Assembly: GCA_964034945.1 (NCBI GenBank)
Contig: OZ035962.1
Location: forward strand, 99,637,784-99,701,783
Direction of reading: 5' to 3'
From: Chrysopilus asiliformis
Lineage: Eukaryota; Arthropoda; Insecta; Diptera; Rhagionidae
Length of the DNA stretch: 64,000 bases
Shown: positions 43,500 to 55,000 of the stretch, in pieces
Layout: every line of letters begins with the position of its first letter
Position numbering within the stretch: position 1 is the stretch's first letter
The notes under the pieces: model-generated
Database searches by the model: none
Told to the model about the DNA's origin: nothing
What the model saw: only the letters and a program-made list of their open reading frames with translations
Program-made: the position numbers and the translations under genes

Positions 43500-43855
43500 T
43501 CAGTAACCCTTCCTGCCACGAAAACGAATTCTGTTGTCCAGCTAAAATTAACGATAGATTTTTAAGGATACATTCAATTTAACAGTGAGGAAGTTTCTTA
43601 CCAAAGACCTTTTGCACTCGAAGAAAGTATTTCTCAAAACTTGGCATTCTGCGGGTACAGATCCATCGGTCCTTTGCAGACATTCTCTAGGAGTCTTCTT
43701 TTCCTAGAAACAAGAATTCACAGAAAATCTTTGAGAAATACACAATTTACCTTTGTGCAGCAATCGCTTTTAAGGAGGCACATTTTTAGATCAGCCCTAA
43801 CTCCAGCACAAGGAGATTCATCTGCCAGCTGCTCGTCCCCCTCGTAACGCATCAT
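43500..43855 (-). CDS. COA5: Cytochrome c oxidase assembly factor 5
   Basis: Three small exons on the minus strand (43751-43855, 43602-43703, 43500-43541) join at whole codons into 82 residues (human COA5: 74). The protein has twin CX9C motifs: Cys16/Cys26 (CAGVRADLKMC) and Cys55/Cys65 (CQVLRNTFFEC), with KTPRECL between. It ends LLDNRIRFRGRKGY, almost identical to the human end VLDNRARFRGRKGY. Twin CX9C proteins are oxidised in the mitochondrial intermembrane space; COA5 is needed for complex IV assembly. Introns are 47 and 60 bases. The start is the first of two adjacent ATGs (43853-43855). A TTTTAG just upstream may mark a 5' UTR intron. Each exon is too short to stand out alone; the spliced match is compelling. 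Confidence 0.92.
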
Positions 43856-44303
43856 TTTTGCGAATTTTTCTTGAACACCTAAAAGAAAATATTTTGCAAT
43901 TTCAATGCAAGCACAAAACAACTTTCTTGAATGTTGCATAAACTTAAGATATTTTACATAAACTACTTTTTTAACAAATGACTTTGGGCCCTACCACTTC
44001 TTCAGAAGAAAATAAAATTTAGTAACAGTTTGGTATTATAAAATAAAGTTATTTGTTAATATTTACTGCCGATAGAATAAATTCTTGTTGTTCACGAATT
44101 TCACCTCAAAACAGCTGATTGGTGTCAAAATATTGTCAAAATTCGACCGGCTGCTTTGAGGTTAGGGCTCAAGCAAATTATCTTTTTAATTAGTTTTTAC
44201 CGTGTTTAACGTTATCTCAAGCTTTGATAAAATTCTATACGTTTTATAAGATAAAATAGTGGTAAAAGGTGAAACATTTTAAGGAAAATCTTAATTTTCC
44301 AGG
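43856..44303. promoter_or_regulatory. Shared upstream region of COA5 and CARS2
   Basis: 448 bases separate two divergent start codons, so promoters of both genes must lie here or overlap. It contains CAAAACAGCTGATTGG near 44106. No TATA box is convincing on either side. Bidirectional control is inferred from position only. Confidence 0.45.
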
Positions 44304-45984
44304 ATGTTTTTGCGTTCTCACTTTGTTTTTCGACTAGGTGTACGGAAATTCACCACTCAGGTTTGTATCTAAGATTTTAAATTCGCCGAGTAGTTGTAAT
44401 CCAAGCTAAAAAAGGCGGGAGTTCAAAATTAAAATTTTAAATGCAAACAACCATTTTGATTACCTCGAAACAACTACCAAAAATTCTGCTTTATATTTCT
44501 AGGTGAACAACTTCGAAACTGGGATAGAAATTTATAGCTGTGTGGCACGAAAAAATGTCCCGTTAATTTTGAAAAATCAAATTTTCAGCACGTGGTACAT
44601 GTGTGGACCAACGGTTTACGATTCAACACACATTGGCCATGCGAGTTGCTACGTTAAGCTAGATATCATTCAAAGAATTCTGCGAGACTATTTCAACATA
44701 AATTTGGTAACCGCTATGAATATAACGGACATTGATGATAAAATTATTAAAAAAAGTCAAGAGATGCAAATGGATTGGAAAGCTATATCCGAACATTACG
44801 AAAAAGAATTCTGGAAAGACCTAAAAAAATTGAAAGTTAGAGATCCAAATATTAAAGTTCGAGTTACAGAAAATATTCCATTGATTCTGTCGTTTATTTC
44901 GGAGATTCTGAAAAAAGATCAAGCATATGTTTCCAAACATAATTCCGTTTACTTCAAAGTAAGTACGTATCCCGCATATGGAAAACTGCAAAATCTCAAC
45001 TTGGAAAAGATAGAACACGAATTTAAAGATGCTGCTCAGGATTTTGCTCTTTGGAAGGCTCAGAAACCAAATGAGCCTTATTGGGATTCGCCATGGGGAA
45101 AAGGTCGCCCGGGCTGGCACATTGAGTGCAGTGCACTGGCTAGCAAATTATTTGGAAGGTCCATTGATTTTCATGCTGGAGGACTGGATCTGAAATTTCC
45201 CCATCACGAAAATGAAGAAGCCCAAAGCTGTAGCTATCACAATTGTAATCAATGGGTAAACTATTGGTTGCACACTGGCCATCTTAATCTCAGAGGTGAT
45301 AGTGAAAAGATGTCAAAATCCCTAAAAAATACAATAAGCGTTTCCGAATTTCTTGAAAAGTATTCTGCCGATGAATTTCGAATGGCATGCATTCTTTCCA
45401 ACTATCGAAATTCAATGGAGTATAGCGACGAATTGATGTCGACAGCAAGAAATACTCTAGCTAAATTTAATTCGTTTGATTCTGATTGTAGTGCTTACAT
45501 TCAGGGAGCGAAACAGGAAAATTCGATTGATAGCAATCTTCTTTATCAAAAACTTTCCGAAACAAAAGCCGCTATCGACAAGGCTCTGAAAAATGACTTC
45601 GATACTGCGAAAACTGTAAAGCATCTTTCTGACTTGACATCTGCCGTTTGTACAGCTATAAATACCAGAGATTTCACATCTAAAATATTGAATGCTTCTA
45701 ATAAGGAAATTATTGTTGCTTCTCAAAATTATGTTGGTGGAATTTTAAATATGTTTGGATTAAACGAGAAAATGACGCAAGTAAATACAGACCACCAATC
45801 TTTTGATGTAACTGAATTCATTGATGATATTATAAAAATACGAAAACAATTTCGCGACCAAGGAATAGCAACAAAAAATACAGAAATATTCAAAATTTGC
45901 GATAAAATAAGAGATACTTTAACAGCACACGGGATTGAGATTAAGGATCACGACAAAAATAGTTCTTGGAGTTTTGTTAAATAA
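44304..45984 (+). CDS. CARS2: Mitochondrial cysteinyl-tRNA synthetase
   Basis: Exons 44304-44360 and 44503-45984, phase 0, encode 512 residues (human CARS2: 564). The first exon MFLRSHFVFRLGVRKFTTQ is basic and lacks acidic residues, as expected for a mitochondrial import signal. Class I features follow: MCGPTVYDSTHIGHA with the HIGH motif at 62-65, zinc ligands at Cys53, Cys228 (GWHIECS) and FPHHENE at about 252-257, and KMSKS at 288-292. The enzyme charges mitochondrial tRNA-Cys. The GTG at 44503 is Val20 after splicing, not a start. It is divergent from COA5. No defect is seen; the C-terminal part is shorter than in human. Confidence 0.95.
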
Positions 45985-48900
45985 ATTGTAATAAATTTTA
46001 CGAATAAATCATTAAAGAAGAAGTATAATCAGGGGAAGGGTTCGTACCTTAGACTGTTGAAAGATGAGTTGCATGATTTGATTTTCCTAAATAAATGTAA
46101 ATTTCGGTCCAAGGTATGAGACCTTCCCACATAAAATCGCTTCAGTTTTTTTTTGTTGGTATAATCTTTGTTTACTTCTGCAGAACATGAAACTGTTGTG
46201 ATAATTCTAGTGTTTTAACTACAAATTTTGGCTAATTAATAAATTTATAATGTCGGTCGCGAGTGAAAAAAAATTGTCCGACTTTTCCTACAAGGTTGAA
46301 AACTTGAAAGTTTTTTTTTGTTTGCATTTACTTTTAGGCGTCCTCTGCCGTGGAAAATTTTCTAAGGATTTTTCTTCTCGCAATATAGTTTTCCCATTAA
46401 TATTTTAGGGTTTCAAGTGAAATACTCTTTAAAATTGTATATTTTGATAAAAATATTAGCTATTCCTTGCATTTGAGATATCCTTACGGAATTTTTGACT
46501 TCAGAATTGGATTCAGCGACCACAAAAACCCCCAGATGAGATTTTTTTCCGGAAAATTTAAGGGAAAGGATAATCATGTTATCCTTACAGGATTCTCGGA
46601 TGTCCTTACAGATTTTTCAACGCCATCATCGGATTCAGCGACCGGATAATTTGAGGAAAAAGATAATCACGTTATTCTTACAAGGACGTAGTAATGTAAA
46701 TATTAGATCGTCCCAGGAACTATGGATTCTGGCAAATTTTTATCTTCCTAGGTTGCATGGTTTCGAAAATATTAGCTCCCAACGATTTGAAAATACATTT
46801 ATATAAGCAACTTAAGAGAAAGTATATAAAAAATACTTAAAATCTTGCTACAAAATTTATTTGAAAAAAAATCCACTTTTTACAAATCTTAAAAACAAAT
46901 TGAATTAAACTTCGTTGCATAAATATATTCAAGCAAAACATTTTATTCCTTCAAATACGTTATAATATTCCTAGAAAAATAATAAATAAACAAGAACATA
47001 TCATTTAAAAAAAATGAATTAAGGCGATAAAAAATAACGATAAATTCAAAGATAGATCAAAGGATAAATATTTCTTATTTATCACAGCACTTTTTTGTTT
47101 TATTGTGCAATATATCGATTAAATATTTATCATAATGATTTAATTTGTTTCTACTACAGTTATTTTAATTTTAATAGATAATGGTTCCATTTGGTTTTAT
47201 TATTAATATCATGAGTATGCCTACAAGGCGATAAAAGATTTATTTCAAAGAGAATTCTTTTCATCTAAATATATTAAAAAATATTATTTATGTAAGTTTT
47301 TCTAGATTCTTTGTTCTTTTACTTAATTAGACAAAAACTTTGTGTTCGGGAAATAGTTAGGATTTTATAATGAAAAAAAGTTTTATTATTTTCTATTACT
47401 AAATTTGATATTATTGAAATTTACGTAGTAGCGACTGTTATTGGGCAAGTGGATCCAAAAATCAAAATCAATCCAATTGTTGAATATAATTTAATTTAGT
47501 TATAATTTCGATATACATTGTAGTACATCTTTCAAATTTTTTGAAAATAATAGAAATCTTATATAAATTTTTACTAATATATTTGAAATATTGAAGATTG
47601 AAAAGTTGAATTTCTGGACCCAAAAATATGTGAAAGTTTGTTCGATAAAAGTATTTACCGCAAGGCCACTAACATACTCTCAATCTAAGTTATTGGCACA
47701 AAGGCTTTTTTTTTTAAATTTTATTCATCCATTATGAACATTTTTATATTTAAGATTCAATTTATCTAAATTATCTATATATGTAAACGGCATAAAATAA
47801 AATTCAAATCTCTACCGTATTTTATATTGTTTATAATGTCTAATAAAAGTTATTTTTTCAAGCCGATTTTCATTAAATTTGAATACAGAGAATTTCTATA
47901 TAATTACTAGTATCTGATATTTGACTTAGGATAATTTATGATTAATGTTTTCTAATAAAAAAAGTCTTTGTTTTTTTTTTTAAATTCAGTATGTGGTCAA
48001 ATCAATTCAAATTTGTGTTTCGTATCAAATTGAAAGTCTACATTAATAACATTGCTTAATTTTTATGATTATACAGAGCCCATAATTTTTTTTCACTATT
48101 TTAACGAAGTCGTGCAAATGTTATTGATTTATTTATTTGTTTTATTGTTGTTTATTTATTTATTTTGTTTATTTGGTTGTATTTCGTTAAACTCTTATAA
48201 TGAAAATTGCGCAAAAATTGATTCTGTATAAAAGTAGAAATATAATAATTTGATATCTAATTAACTTTTTTTTCTTAATTTATATTTAATTAAGCGAATT
48301 TATTAATTAATTGATCCAAGTTTTTAATCTTTGCTCATTTTAAATTAAGCTGTGTTCTTAGTTTTATAAATTGAATTAAAATTTGCTTTAAAATTGCACT
48401 CTTTTACCGTTATTTAAGCGATATGATGGCAGATAAGTGCATCCAATATTTGAAATTTAATTAAATATATTTATTTATTTGATACGTTACTATTACGAGG
48501 AAAATAATGATATGATTTCTATTCTATTGATATTGTTATGATATTGAATTATGATATTTGTTTTCAACGATATGATTGAAATTATTATCTATTTATTCTG
48601 AAAGTTACAGTTCAGTTTAAATTGTGCATTTTAAACAATTCAAAAAAAACTAATTTTATTTGAACTAAAAATTATACAGAGAAAATCATACTAATATATA
48701 AAAATGAGTTGGTGTCTGTCTGTCTGTTCCTCTTTCACGAAAAAAAGGCTGAACCGATTGACTTGAAATTTGGCATGAGTGTCTGTGATCGTTCTGGTTC
48801 CAACATAGGCATACGGGAAATTAGCGCGAGGGATGGGGGGAGTAAGGGGAGGGGGTAAAGTGATTTCGAAACTTAGTTTTTGCGCTATGTTACTCTTTCG

Positions 48901-49546
48901 CGGGGAAACTACCGAGCCGATTGGCCTGAAGTTTAGCTCCAACATAGACCATCAAAAAAATTTTGAAAAAACTTAACTCGGCAACGAGGGGTATGCAAGC
49001 TAGTATTTTTTTAAATCAATTTAATTTTTTAAAGCATTCGAAGAATTTGGCAATTTTACAGTAACACATTTTGCTGAATGTCAAGAAACTTGGCTTTTAT
49101 TGCTTTGACTGTTAGGGTGTGATTCAGCAGATGGTTTCAAAATATGTACAGAGATGCCTACCAGTATTTTTGGTAGTATCTGCCACTAAAACTGTATCCC
49201 ATTTCGTGACAGATACGTGCCTATATGAAAATTGTGTTCCGTTTTCAACCGACACTATCCTATTTTTTATGATTTTGGATGCATCATAATTTCCAAAACA
49301 CAAAAAAAACATATTATGGTGTTCTGCAGTATTTTTTAGTTAATGACATATGAAACGATATAAAAAATATGCAACACGAATGCATTTTAAAAATAATTTT
49401 AGTTTAATTTTCTTGTTTCACATGCAGCTATTAGCCATAATACAAAAATCAGTTTGGATTTCATTAAATTTAATTGAACACAACGATAACGATTCAATAC
49501 TTAATATTATTGATTTCATGCTTACATCTTATAATAATAATTAAAT
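45985..49546. other. AT-rich intergenic region after CARS2
   Basis: AATAAA at 45990 and 46003 are the likely CARS2 poly(A) signals. A decayed repeat with two GATTCAGCGACC passages lies at 46400-46760. From 46800 to 48680 the sequence is extremely AT-rich without features. A Helitron follows at 48686-49003. The last few hundred bases probably hold the 3' UTR of the minus-strand gene ending at 49547. Confidence 0.55.
48686..49003 (+). mobile_element. Non-autonomous Helitron
   Basis: Starts TCATACTAATATATAAAAAT after A and ends GCAACGAGGGGTATGCAAG then CTAG before T, both close to classical Helitron termini. It has GTCTGTCTGTCTG, then CTGAACCGATTGACTTGAAA, and a second diverged copy of that phrase (GAGCCGATTGGCCTGAAG) about 145 bases on. 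318 bases. Confidence 0.75.
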
Positions 49547-52028
49547 TTAAAACGCTTGAATAGGCCGATAGAGTCCCGTGTAGCCACATAGACGAGCGCG
49601 TAAAGCTGGAATTAAAACAGCTGCCGCTGAAATGTCCTTTAGTAAATCAGCACATTCGCACACCAAAAGATACATTTTATCACCACGCTGTGATACACTT
49701 TTGTGTAGTGCGATTCGGCGAAGTCCTGCCGTCCTTGGTAAATATCTAGAAATGTGAAAATAATTTTAATATTGAGGTAAAATTTACAGGCAAATCTCGA
49801 TTTTGCACACGGTAAACTTTAAGCCATTTCTATTGTACAAATCGCGAGATTACAACAATCGAATGTCCCATAAAACGTGCTAAAAATATTCTATTTTTAC
49901 AATTTTTATTTATAAATGCGAACAAAAAAAATGTTGTCACATGTTGAGTTCTGTCACAAGAAAGTTCGTTAACCCCTTGCCATCCCCCTGCAATCCGGTG
50001 GCTCTTGACGCCATTTCAAAAAGTACTCAACCAATGTGAAAACTACACGGGTTCAAAAGTTAACCCAGGGGCACGAAAAACCCTATTTCTTGCATGGTTC
50101 TTTGTCAATATTTTACATGCATTCCTTTGATATTTCAATTTAAGTTTCCGCCTGATTTAAGTTTCCGCCTGTGAGAAAAGAAAACACGATTCATGGATTT
50201 TGAATCAGAAAAAAAAGAATAAAACTGTGCAACAATCAAAACAGTTAAGTATCGTTAAGCACCACTCCGGATCAAAGTTTTGCTCTACCACCTATAGTTT
50301 GTACTCAAAGTTTAAAAATAACGGTTGGTAACCTCTTTGTTATTAGAAGATGAATATATTTTGTTCAGACGGTAACCCTCCACGACTTCTCTTTACCTAT
50401 TTTTAAAGGAATTTTTTATCTATTTTTTTTTTTAAATTGCCATATCTGCTGAACTGTGGGGAAAAGTATCATAGTATCTTTGGCAAAACCTGTTCTCCTT
50501 AAAAAGTTAGTTTGTGTCCCCAAACAACAGAACCGCCCAAGCCTCCGTATTGCAGGGGAAAATCCCATAAGTTTTGGAGAACAACATGAATAAAATTCGC
50601 GGAATAAAATGTCACATGTAAACCGCGCCTAAAAACTATTTTTCTTTTGTCATTTATTTTTATTTGAAGAGGATTTATTTAATAAAAGTCTATAGGTTCT
50701 TTAGTTTAATACCTGTAGAGCATTCTGGCACCCGTCCAGTAGAGCCAGTTTTGTTCAAACCTTTCGCCATCATCGCCCTCGAAAACCTAAAATTAAAAGA
50801 AAAAGCTCTTAAACAATGCATTTTAGTGGAATTTATTATTTCTATGGTAAACCTTGTAAACACTGATGATGTAACCTGTTGATGGTGTTTGTGATTTCTT
50901 GAAGCCACCCATCTCATTAGGGGCCAAAACCAACGGGGGTCGACATATCGCTGCTACTTCACAATATAAATCCAAAGTATGGGCGGCAGTATATCTACTT
51001 GAGTACAAAAAAAAATTTTAAAAATATCAATATTTTGTATAACAAATAAAATTTGTGGTTCCAGATGATTTCCTTTAACCTAATAAGTATTTATGTATTC
51101 TTGTACGCCACCTTATTTTAGCGATTGAAATAAACATTATTTCCATTTCTAGTTCTGTTACTTTCTGAAATATCGCCAATAAATCGATTATAGTGACAAT
51201 TAAACATGGTCATTGTGCCATTGCTTCTAGGTCAATTCAAAGTGATGGTCAACTTTTTATTGATACTAAGTATGTGGTACAGAATATAAGAGAGAGTAGT
51301 ACAATTTTATTATGCGGTCTTGCACTTTTAGAAAATGAACGTCATTAAGACTGAATCCAATTAGATTTTCCTCAGAATGTTCAGATATTTTCATCAATAC
51401 GGTGACTTTTGGGCAGTTGCCGTGGTTCCAGGATTTATTAGTGTTCTTGGATTTACTATATATAGACTTTTTTGGCAACTGGACAGAGAAAATATTTATT
51501 ACCCTAAAAGGAGAGCTCAATTTGCTAGCAATGTTCGAAAATTACAAACAATTAGTTGATTGAATTAAAAGGGCAATTTTCGATAAATTTGTAGCTTTAT
51601 TTTAGTAAAATAAGTATTTAATCTTGTAGAGAATTTTGATCAATGCATACTTATGTCAAAATTATGAAATATTTTCGTAAAATCTAAGAATTCGATTTGA
51701 TTAAATACGTCTATTTCATACGCAGGGCAAGTTTTGCCATGCTGCTTGCAGGTCAATCAAAAACAGTGGGTTTTGATGAGAAAATAAGAAACTCGTTGCT
51801 CTGCTGTTTTTAAAATTAATACTTTTTGAAATGTCGTAAAATAGCTTTTATTTATTTGCTCTGCATTTCATATGTTGCTAGTTATTTTTATACCCGTATG
51901 GCGAAACCAAAGGGTATATTAACTTTGCCTTACCGTTTGTAACGCCAAGATCCCGTCATCGCACAAAAAAATGAATTACACCAGTGTGTTTAGAATGATA
52001 AAAAAAAGTTGAATTTAGCATGTCCGTC

Positions 52029-52059
<31 letters not shown>

Positions 52060-55000
52060 TCGTCTGCCTGTCGCGCGGATTGCGGGTGCACGGATTGAGC
52101 TACAGACTTGAAATTTTGCGCAGATTCGTTTTTCGTAAAATGCGAGGCTAAGTTCGTTAATGGGCAAAAATGGACCATTAGGGGGGGCACCCCCCATACG
52201 AACGAAAACGGTTTTTGCGAATATCTCAAAAACGGTGCATCTTATCAAAAAAGTGCAAGAACAAAAGTTATTTAGAATATGATTCTACATAAAACTCCCA
52301 TACATCAAAATCCGATTGGAATAAATTTTAAAAAATCTTATTGGAAAGTTTGACTTCAAAGTGGAATTTTGGTATAACTGTTCGAATTTTGATACGAATA
52401 TCACCATACGGGTCTCCAATGATTGCCAGATTGGCAATTATAGCTTTTGTTATGTTTTAAATGAGATTTTCCTTTTAAATATTGAGGATCGTCGTAGTAA
52501 GTAAGCTTTAGACTTTTATTTTAATTTTTCAGTGATTTGATTAGTATAACAGGGCCTTTATAATACTTATACTGGGCTGTAAAATCAAATTATTCTGTGC
52601 CATGCTGGAATATGAAATGCCCGGCAATGTGTACTGCGTATGAAATAGACGCTGATGAAATGTCCGTGTAAAAAATACTCGTGGCTGTTTTTAATGATTT
52701 TTTTTTATATTTTGAAGATAACAAAACGTCACTTAATTTTTTTCTGAAACCGTTTTACAAATTACATAAAAATCACCTGAGATTACGTGGCTCAAATTTT
52801 GATAAGGACGCTCCACGTATACCAGAATAAAAGCTAGACGGGTCCGTCTGTGTTGTATTTATCACATAGTAGGCAATAAATGGAAACTCTGCTGTTAAAT
52901 AAAAATTAATTAGTAATAAATAATTTATAAAAGACTATACCAAATAATTTAACAAAAAAAAATAGTTTTTAAAGGTTAATACTTACAATTTTTCTCCATA
53001 TTGGCCAACAACATACCACCAACAGCCGTGTTTGCTTGCTGGACTTCATTCACCAACTCAGCGGCTACTGCTCGCTGTTTGATTAAAGGATGCGCTAACG
53101 GAGACTCTAAAATAGGATCGATTGGTTCTAGGGGACTCATCAGATGAGCAAGTATACATAATTTCGGATCCGATACTTCCAAGACACTTAACGGACTGGC
53201 AGGAGTTCCATCCGCAGATGGTGGCGGCAACTAAAATTATTGACGAAAGAATGATAAAAAAAATAATCTAAATACAGTTGAACCTCGATAACTCGAATCT
53301 GAAGGGAACAGAAAAAAATCGAGTTATGGGGGTTCGAGTTGTCGGGTAGCGACTGTGATTTCAAAAATTTTGAAATATATTTTACCGGAACACCAGCGGG
53401 AAGAAATCGATCTAAGCTATGTACTGGAATTATAAAACAGTCACGATCAAGTGTTGCAAGCGAAATTGGTTCGGTTCGCGCTGTTCCAGCTCCACCAAAA
53501 CTCACTGAAAAATTCAATTTTTACGCATAAGTTTTCAATTTAAATTTTTCAATTTTTTTTTATTAAAAAGAAAACAATATTGATTATATTAACTAAATAA
53601 AAAAGAAAACCTTCCGGTCTTGTTCGGATTTATGTTCAAATCATGTTTATTAACAAATTTTCTTTCTAAAAAAGTTTTGTGTCGATAATTTTTTGGATTT
53701 CATATCATGAAATTTTGAGGAAGTTGATTGTTAGTTCAAGTGTATAACGAAACAATAGAAGCATTTTAATTAAGCACAGAGGAAGCCAAAAAGCTTAAAA
53801 TATTCTATACCAGGATAACGACAAAAACGGATTAAAAAATATTCAAAGCGAATTTAAACAAAAATAACATTTACTATTGCAATCATACAAAAGAATAGTT
53901 TATAAACACCCATAGAGATGAAAAAAAACTAGAAAAAAACATTTTATATTGTTAGCAGTGAATTTAAGGATTTTTCATTTGATGTTATGGAGCAAGATTG
54001 GTTTCCATGCTTTTCAGGGACAATTTGAGGATACCACACTTTTAATGCAGCACAACAGAACAGATTGAAATAGCAAATGAGTGGAAACAAACGAAACAAC
54101 ACAAATAACAATAATTCTCTTTGAATAAAAAGAGGAAAAAATAATTAAAAGGAAATTAAAAATATCCAAAGAAGGTAATAAAACAAAAACGGAATTAAAA
54201 ATGCGAAAAAAAACTAAAGATGCTAAAAATCATTTTGTATATTTTTTTTATTGAATTAAGTTTAAATTTTATTTTGTTGTGTTTTGCAATTTACTCACAG
54301 TACCAGGAAGACCGAGCCATGCTCGGCGACCTCAACATCCTAATTTTGCTGATTTTGGGGAAAAACATTATCTTTACAGAGTTTTTAAATTCCCGACCTA
54401 GAAAGCTAGAACTAAAACTAACGCGCGATAACAAAATTTCATAGAAATCGGTTGAGTGGTTATTGAGTAATCGCTGTCACCGACTTTTGAAACGTTGTTT
54501 TGAGACACCAGGTGAGGGTTATCGAGGGGAGGGAAAAGTCAGGTTCGTATTGGAAAAATCGAAAGCCCTTAGCCCCCTTAGTAATACTGTAAAGTTTCAT
54601 TAAGATCGGACCACCCAGTTCGAAGATACCAGGCGAGGGGTATCGAGGGGAGGGAAAAGTGAGGTTTGTGGTGGAAAAATCGAAAGCCCTTAGCCCCCTT
54701 AGTAATACTGTAAAGTTTCATTAAGATCGGACCACCCAGTTCGAAGATACCAGGCGAGGGGTATCGAGGGGAATTTTCTGAGAGGTGAGATCAATCTCGA
54801 TCGATTTCTTGTCCCCGAAAATCCCTAACCACCAAGTTTCGTGAAAATCGTTACGCGGGTTTTCGAGATCGTTTGTGCAGACAGACAGACAGACAGACAG
54901 ACATTCCTCGTATTATATTATAGGATAGATGGATCCATTTTATAAAATAGAATCACTAATCAAAAACCATATTTAAAATAAGAAAAGTAAAAGATATGGA

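Noticed and set aside
48691..48945. 84-codon minus-strand ORF
   Set aside because: It lies inside the Helitron at 48686-49003; the Pro-rich part comes from its GGGGGGAGTAAGGGGAGGGG stretch.
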